A DNA stretch of 64,000 nt from JADLGL01 sp963823045. GTDB taxonomy: Bacteria > Pseudomonadota > Alphaproteobacteria > Rhizobiales > Kaistiaceae. Within the stretch, counting starts at the first letter, position 1; every line of letters begins with the position of its first letter. The stretch lies in the NCBI GenBank assembly GCA_963823045.1, contig CAWGKA010000009.1:186001-250000 (forward strand), read 5' to 3'. The notes below the pieces were generated by a model. The model was not told the DNA's origin. It worked only from the letters and a program-made list of their open reading frames with translations, and did no database searches. Of this stretch, positions 60,020 to 64,000 are shown piece after piece. The translations under genes and the position numbers were made by a program.

Positions 60020-60468
60020 ATGGCAACGCATCATCCGCTTCTGCAATCGGTCGAACCGGCACCGCATCGCGAAGCTGCCGGCATCGGCGCCATCGCCTTC
60101 GGTCTCTTTCGCCGGGCCACTCGCCTGGCTGTTTCAGCTGGTCCTCGGCGTCTATCTCGTCGAGCAAGCCTGTTCGGTAGGTGACACGTCCGCCAATACT
60201 ATGGCGAACATAGGAAACGTCGCGCCGATACTGTTCGCGATCGATCTTGTGGCCGCGGTCGTCTGCCTTGCCGCGGCTATCGATTTCCGCGCGCATCTGG
60301 CGACGGACCGGGAGCGAAGGGCCGCATGGCGTCGGCGGTTTGATGGAAGCCGGTATCGGGCGCACCCGCTTTCTCGCCGCATGGGGCATCATCAGCGGCG
60401 GCGCATTCTTCGTGGCCGTCGCGTTCACCTTCGTGGCGTTGCTCGGAACGCCCGCGTGCCGGGTCTGA
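60020..60468 (+). CDS. Small membrane protein of the oxidase cluster (two frameshifts)
   Basis: This protein of about 150 residues starts 4 bases after coxC (MATHHPLLQSVEPAPHREAA) and has three helices: PLAWLFQLVLGVYLVEQACS, NVAPILFAIDLVAAVVCLAA and FLAAWGIISGGAFFVAVAFTF. It ends GTPACRV at 60466-60468. The frame shifts near 60108 and 60340. I do not know a named family, but a protein of this shape sits between coxC and ctaG in similar clusters. It is probably an assembly or accessory factor. Confidence 0.65.
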
Positions 60469-60483
60469 TCCTACGTTGCTCTC

Positions 60484-61404
60484 GTGCTCGCCGCGACCCC
60501 AGCCGCGGCCCACGAACTCGGCAGCCATGCGGTCGGCTGGTCGTTCGACCTTTGGGTCGTCCTGCCGGTCGTGCCGCGCTTATCGGCATATACGCGATCG
60601 GCACGCTGCGGATGGTTCGCGCCGGCGTATCGTCGCTGCCTGGTGGTCCATCGCCGCCTTTGCCGGTGCAGTCGCTCACGCTGTTGATCGCGCTTCTTTC
60701 GCCACTCGATGCGATAAGCGAGGACCTCTTCTCCGCGCATATGACGCAGCATTTCCTCCTGCTGATCGTCGCCGCTCCGCTGCTGGCGCTGGCGAGGATA
60801 GGTATAGCGACATTGTGGGCGGCGCCGCGTGCGTTGCGAAGGCTGCTGCGCCGACTTGACGACGACGAGAGCGGTGGCCGCGCCGCTCGCGGTGCTGGGG
60901 CATCCACTGATGCTGTGGACTCCTGTTCATGGGCGTCTTCGTCTTCTGGCACCTGCCGGGCCCCTACGGCGCCGCCTTCGTTCCGAGGCCGTTCACGCGC
61001 TCGAGCACATCTCAGTTCCTCGCGGCGGGTTCGGCTTCTGGGCCGTGGTCGTCGCACCGGCAACGCCCGCCCACGCTAGCTATGGCGTTCGCTTGCTATA
61101 CGTCGTCTCCGCCGCCTCCTCAGTACACTGCCCGGCGCCCTCCTGATGCTCGCCAACCACGGCTTCTATCCCGAGCACACGGAGGGGCGGCCGAATGGGG
61201 CATGACGCTGCTGCAGGATCAGCAACTGGCCGGATTGATCATGTGGATTCCCGGGAGCATGATCTATCTGGGCGTGGCGGCCGCCCTGTTCTTGCTCTGG
61301 CTTCGCCCGATGGAGCGTCGCCCACGTCCTGCCGCCGCTCCTTGCACGCTGCGCACTGGCCTACATCTTCTCTTTCACGCCAATCCGGATCAGCCACCAA
61401 TTGA
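60484..61404 (+). CDS. CtaG-family (caa3-type) oxidase assembly protein (many frameshifts)
   Basis: The protein can be traced in pieces over all three frames. Pieces are an N-terminal signal or helix ending TPAAAHELGSHAVGW, SLTLLIALLSPLDAISEDLF, SAHMTQHFLLLIVAAPLLAL, HALEHIS, HGFYPEHTEG, and QQLAGLIMWIPGSMIYLGVA, then AALFLLWLRPMERR. The HMTQH, ALEH and DQQLAG-IMW blocks are the caa3_CtaG (DUF1404-like) signature. At least six shifts occur between 60560 and 61200. The end is uncertain and may overlap the convergent DUF4396 gene at 61361. CtaG helps place CuB in the oxidase. Confidence 0.72.
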
Positions 61405-62054
61405 CCGGATAGCTTGTCGCGAAGCCCGTGATCATCGCGATCTGCATCATGAACCAAAACTCGATCATCCCGGCGTCGAGTTCCGTGCCGATCGCTCCGC
61501 GGAAGATGGCGAACTGGGCGACGGCCATGAAGCCGTACATCCCGACCTGCCACGCCGTAAGCGACAGGGCGTCCGCCTTCAGCGCCTCGACAATTCCCCG
61601 CCCTACGCTGAGCTGCCGCATCGGTTTGATCGAAAAATACTGGAAGGCAATGCCGATGACGAAGGCGAGGATAAAGTCGAGCACCCAAACCGCGAATATC
61701 TTTTCGCTGAAGATGCTGTGCCAGCCGAACCAGACGCGACGAGGGGAAAGCGAGCGCCAGCGTTTCGGCGACGATATCGCCCAGCGAACAGCCGGCGCCG
61801 CAATGCAAGCGCGCCATGGGCGACGGAAATCGCGAACGGGCGCATCCGCGTCGCGTTCGTCGACGGCTCGTCCGCTACTGGAGATAGAGCCACGTGACGG
61901 CGACGCTGCCAAACAGAGATGTCACCGGCCAGACTACATTCATGATCCACATCTTCTGCGGATGCCGGAAGACATCGATAGCGATCCAGACGGCAGAGCA
62001 GCCCGATGGCGACCGACAGGATGGCTAGCGATGTGAAGCCAAGCCGGGAATCAT
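61361..62054 (-). CDS. DUF4396 membrane protein (several frameshifts)
   Basis: Read with frame changes, the protein starts at ATG 62054 and runs through IASLAILSVAIGLL, VWIAIDVFRHPQKMWIMNVVW, CGAGCSLGDIVAETLALAFP, VLDFILAFVIGIAFQYFSIK, ADALSLTAWQVGMYGFMAVAQ and FATSYPVNWWLIRIGVKEKM, ending at 61361. These blocks are DUF4396. The family is often found near copper or oxidase genes and its role is unknown; the CGAGC and His residues could bind metal. The start overlaps the antiporter stop as ATGA. Confidence 0.78.
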
Positions 62055-63330
62055 CGGTTCACCTCCGAGAAGGGCGAGTGCTCGGGGCGGCACGTCGCGA
62101 GGCCATCCGGGTTCGTGCCGGCCTAACGCGCGAGCGAGAGGCGTCGCAGTCATCCCATGCAGGATGATCGAGACGGTCACAACAAGGCTGACGATAGGCC
62201 AGATCGTGTCGATCCCGCTGTCGTCGCCCGGCGAGAAGTGCGTAGTAAACGGACGAGATGCCGATGGGGCCGAACCAACCGGCAACAGGCTGCTCCTTCC
62301 ACGATTTCAAGGATGCCAGGTAGCGGCCACAGAGCATCCAGATCGGCAGCCGGCGGACGAACATGACCGCAATGGCAAAGGTAATCGCGCCGCCTCCAAG
62401 ATGAAGCCAATCGTCGACCGGCAACATCATGCCGAAGAGGATGAAGACCGGTAGATCGAAGAAGCGGCTGAAGGCTTCCTGGATGCGTTCATGCCGTTTC
62501 TCGCCCTCGGGCAGCGAGTCGTTGAACACGAGGCCGGCAACAAACACCGCCAGGATCCCGTCGGCATTGACGAGGCCGCCGGCCGCCAGAACGGCGAGGG
62601 CTAGGGCAATGCCCACGGTCAGAGTCGACGTGGCGTCGGTGAACGGCCGTTGCCTGGCCCAACGGAACAGACGGCCGGCGACCCAGCCCGCAAGGAGGCC
62701 GAATGCCACCGATGCGCCGATCTCCCAGAGGAGGTCGGCGATCAGCCAGTGGCCGACACTATCGTTGCCGCCGGCGCCCAACAATGTCAGCGCAACGTCA
62801 GGAAGAGGAGCGCCAGACCGTCATTGGCGCCGCTCTCAGCGGTGATGAGCCCACGGATGCGGGGCGGAATGTTGCGATCAGCGATGCGGCCGGTCACGAT
62901 CGAGGATGAGATCACCGGATCGGTCGGTGTCATCACCGAGCCTATGACAAGGCAGGCCAGCGGAGGCAACGGCAGAAACACCCAGGCCGCGACGCTCGTC
63001 GCGAGCCACATCAGAGGCATGCCGACGCCTAGCACCAGGGCGAGATCACGCCAACGGCGGAGGACGAAGCCACGCGGCAGGCGGAGCGCAGCCCCCATGA
63101 CGGCAAGGCCCAATGTGACCCGCGCCGCCTCCAGCATGAGGTGATTGGTGTTGGCGGAGACGACTCCAAAGCGATCCAGGCCAAAAACGCCGGGCCCCAA
63201 CGCGATGCCGACGATGAGCGCAAACGATCGGCTCCGGCACCCTGACCTTGTTCTTCAGGAATCCCGAGGTAACGCCGAGAACAAGAACGGTCAGGGCTGA
63301 AACAAGAAGTACTGTATCGAAGACGTCCAT
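62051..63330 (-). CDS. Na+/H+ (CPA1/NhaP-type) antiporter (several frameshifts)
   Basis: This inner-membrane exchanger of about 420 residues has many helices. TVLLVSALTVLVLGVTSGFL is first. The conserved core VIGSVMTPTDPVISSSIVTG (ion-site Asp) and LITAESGANDGLALLFL (ND motif) are the CPA1 signature. NADGILAVFVAGLVFNDSL follows, then FILFGMMLPVDDWL, and GISSVYYALLAGDDSGIDTI near the end. Frame changes fall near 63220, 62785 and 62230. The start (63330) is 30 bases after the XoxJ-like gene, and the stop overlaps the DUF4396 start. It could balance the proton flux made by the oxidase, but that is inference. Confidence 0.85.
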
Positions 63331-63360
63331 CCGTCGCGCTCCTCGGATAGCGGCAAAATG

Positions 63361-64000
63361 TCAGATCGTCGGAATGCCGAAGGAACGTAACAAGGCATCG
63401 ACCTCATCATGATGGTCCACGATGACGGTCGTTGATCATATCCACCAGAGCGTCATCGCCGAGCCGCACGCCGACCGAGATGCTGAAAATGAAGTACATG
63501 TCGGGGGGATCGAACACGGGATGAACGGGCTCAATCACGAGCGGTACATCTTCCTGCTGCGCGTAGTAGCCGGCGAGAGGTCCCCACAGGATGGCGACAT
63601 CAATATCTCCATGCGCTACTGCATCGACGAGCTCTCGTTGGGGATTTCGCTTTCCGGGTCGCCGTAGATCATCGTCCCGACGACATTGTCGATGATGCCA
63701 CGATGACCAAGCGCCTGCGCCGCGGGAGTATTGAAATCCATCGTCGCCTATCAGTGGCAGACCGATGCGTAAATCATGGAGCCTCGGGATCATCGAGCGG
63801 AGGATAGATCAAGCCCGCTGTCAGCGCGATAGAGAAACACGTAGCTCGACCGGTAGAGCGGCAGGCTGACCAGCGCGGCGTCCGTCTCGCTGGGGACGCT
63901 CATCATGACATCACAAGCCCCGGCGGCGAGCGAGTGCGAGATGAAACCGCGCGTTTCCGGTTGCCAGTAATATTCCAGCCTCATGTCGAGATCGTCGGCG
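63361..64000 (-). CDS. XoxJ/MoxJ-like quinoprotein-associated periplasmic binding protein (start beyond window, frameshifted)
   Basis: The visible C-terminal two thirds match periplasmic binding proteins of the type annotated as quinoprotein dehydrogenase-associated. Blocks are LEYYWQPETRGFISHSLAAG, CDVMMSVPSETDAALVSLPL, YRSSYVFLYRADSGLDL, LHDLRIGLPLIGDDG, ELVDAVAHGDIDVAILWGPL and HDEVDALLRSFGIPTI, ending at 63361. XoxJ/MoxJ bind near the alcohol dehydrogenase and are thought to help it mature. Frame changes fall near 63800, 63710 and 63410. It heads the minus-strand operon with the antiporter and DUF4396, and is a strong partner candidate for the PQQ dehydrogenase at 53043. Confidence 0.82.

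Overview
This window is high-GC DNA from an alphaproteobacterium, most likely of the order Hyphomicrobiales (Rhizobiales). The evidence is gene order and family content: chvG-hprK-EIIA(Man)-ptsH-ahcY, a DivL pseudokinase beside tsaE, addB-addA-trxA-folC-accD-trpA/B/F, aroA-cmk-rpsA-ihfB, rpmH-rnpA-yidC, a TIGR02300 zinc-ribbon protein, an Hsp20/DUF1150 pair, and hopanoid genes hpnI/hpnK. The species cannot be named from the sequence.

Layout. 1-6206: nitrogen-PTS and envelope-stress signalling (ChvG C-terminus, HprK, EIIA, HPr), AhcY and DivL. 6216-14983: TsaE, a MurU-type nucleotidyltransferase, AddAB and two tandem thioredoxins. 14991-25495 (minus strand): folC, accD, trpA with an in-frame DUF559 segment, trpB, trpF, lapA-like, ihfB, rpsA, cmk, aroA. 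25689-35801: TIGR02300 protein, tRNA-Ala(GGC), a LysR regulator divergent from an exported asparaginase-like protein, metY, hpnI/hpnK, an ABC exporter with a PLDc_N partner, and a small heat-shock protein. 35847-47073: an exported repeat protein, pyrD, yidC-rnpA-rpmH, a VTT membrane protein, a histidine kinase, a 2OG-Fe(II) oxygenase, a secreted beta-trefoil protein and a lipoprotein.

47093-64000 looks accessory. It opens with the 3' part of a tRNA-Arg gene beside a P4-type integrase, followed by a second excisionase/HTH/integrase module and a DUF2254 protein lacking its membrane half. Then comes what reads as a complete periplasmic alcohol-to-oxygen chain: a PQQ alcohol dehydrogenase with a lanthanide-type Asp-x-Asp signature, a triheme cytochrome c with duplicated heme domains, caa3-type oxidase subunits II, I and III, a small membrane protein and CtaG. 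Facing it on the minus strand are an XoxJ/MoxJ-like binding protein (cut by the window end), a Na+/H+ antiporter and a DUF4396 protein. Subunit I carries HPWVY where A1-family oxidases have HPEVY. This module is the most interesting part of the window.

Caution. About half of the long genes, including genes expected to be essential (rpsA, pyrD, yidC, aroA), are split by single-base frameshifts while their protein sequence continues in another frame. I treat these as probable sequence or assembly indels rather than pseudogenes, and give the full span of each gene with approximate shift positions.
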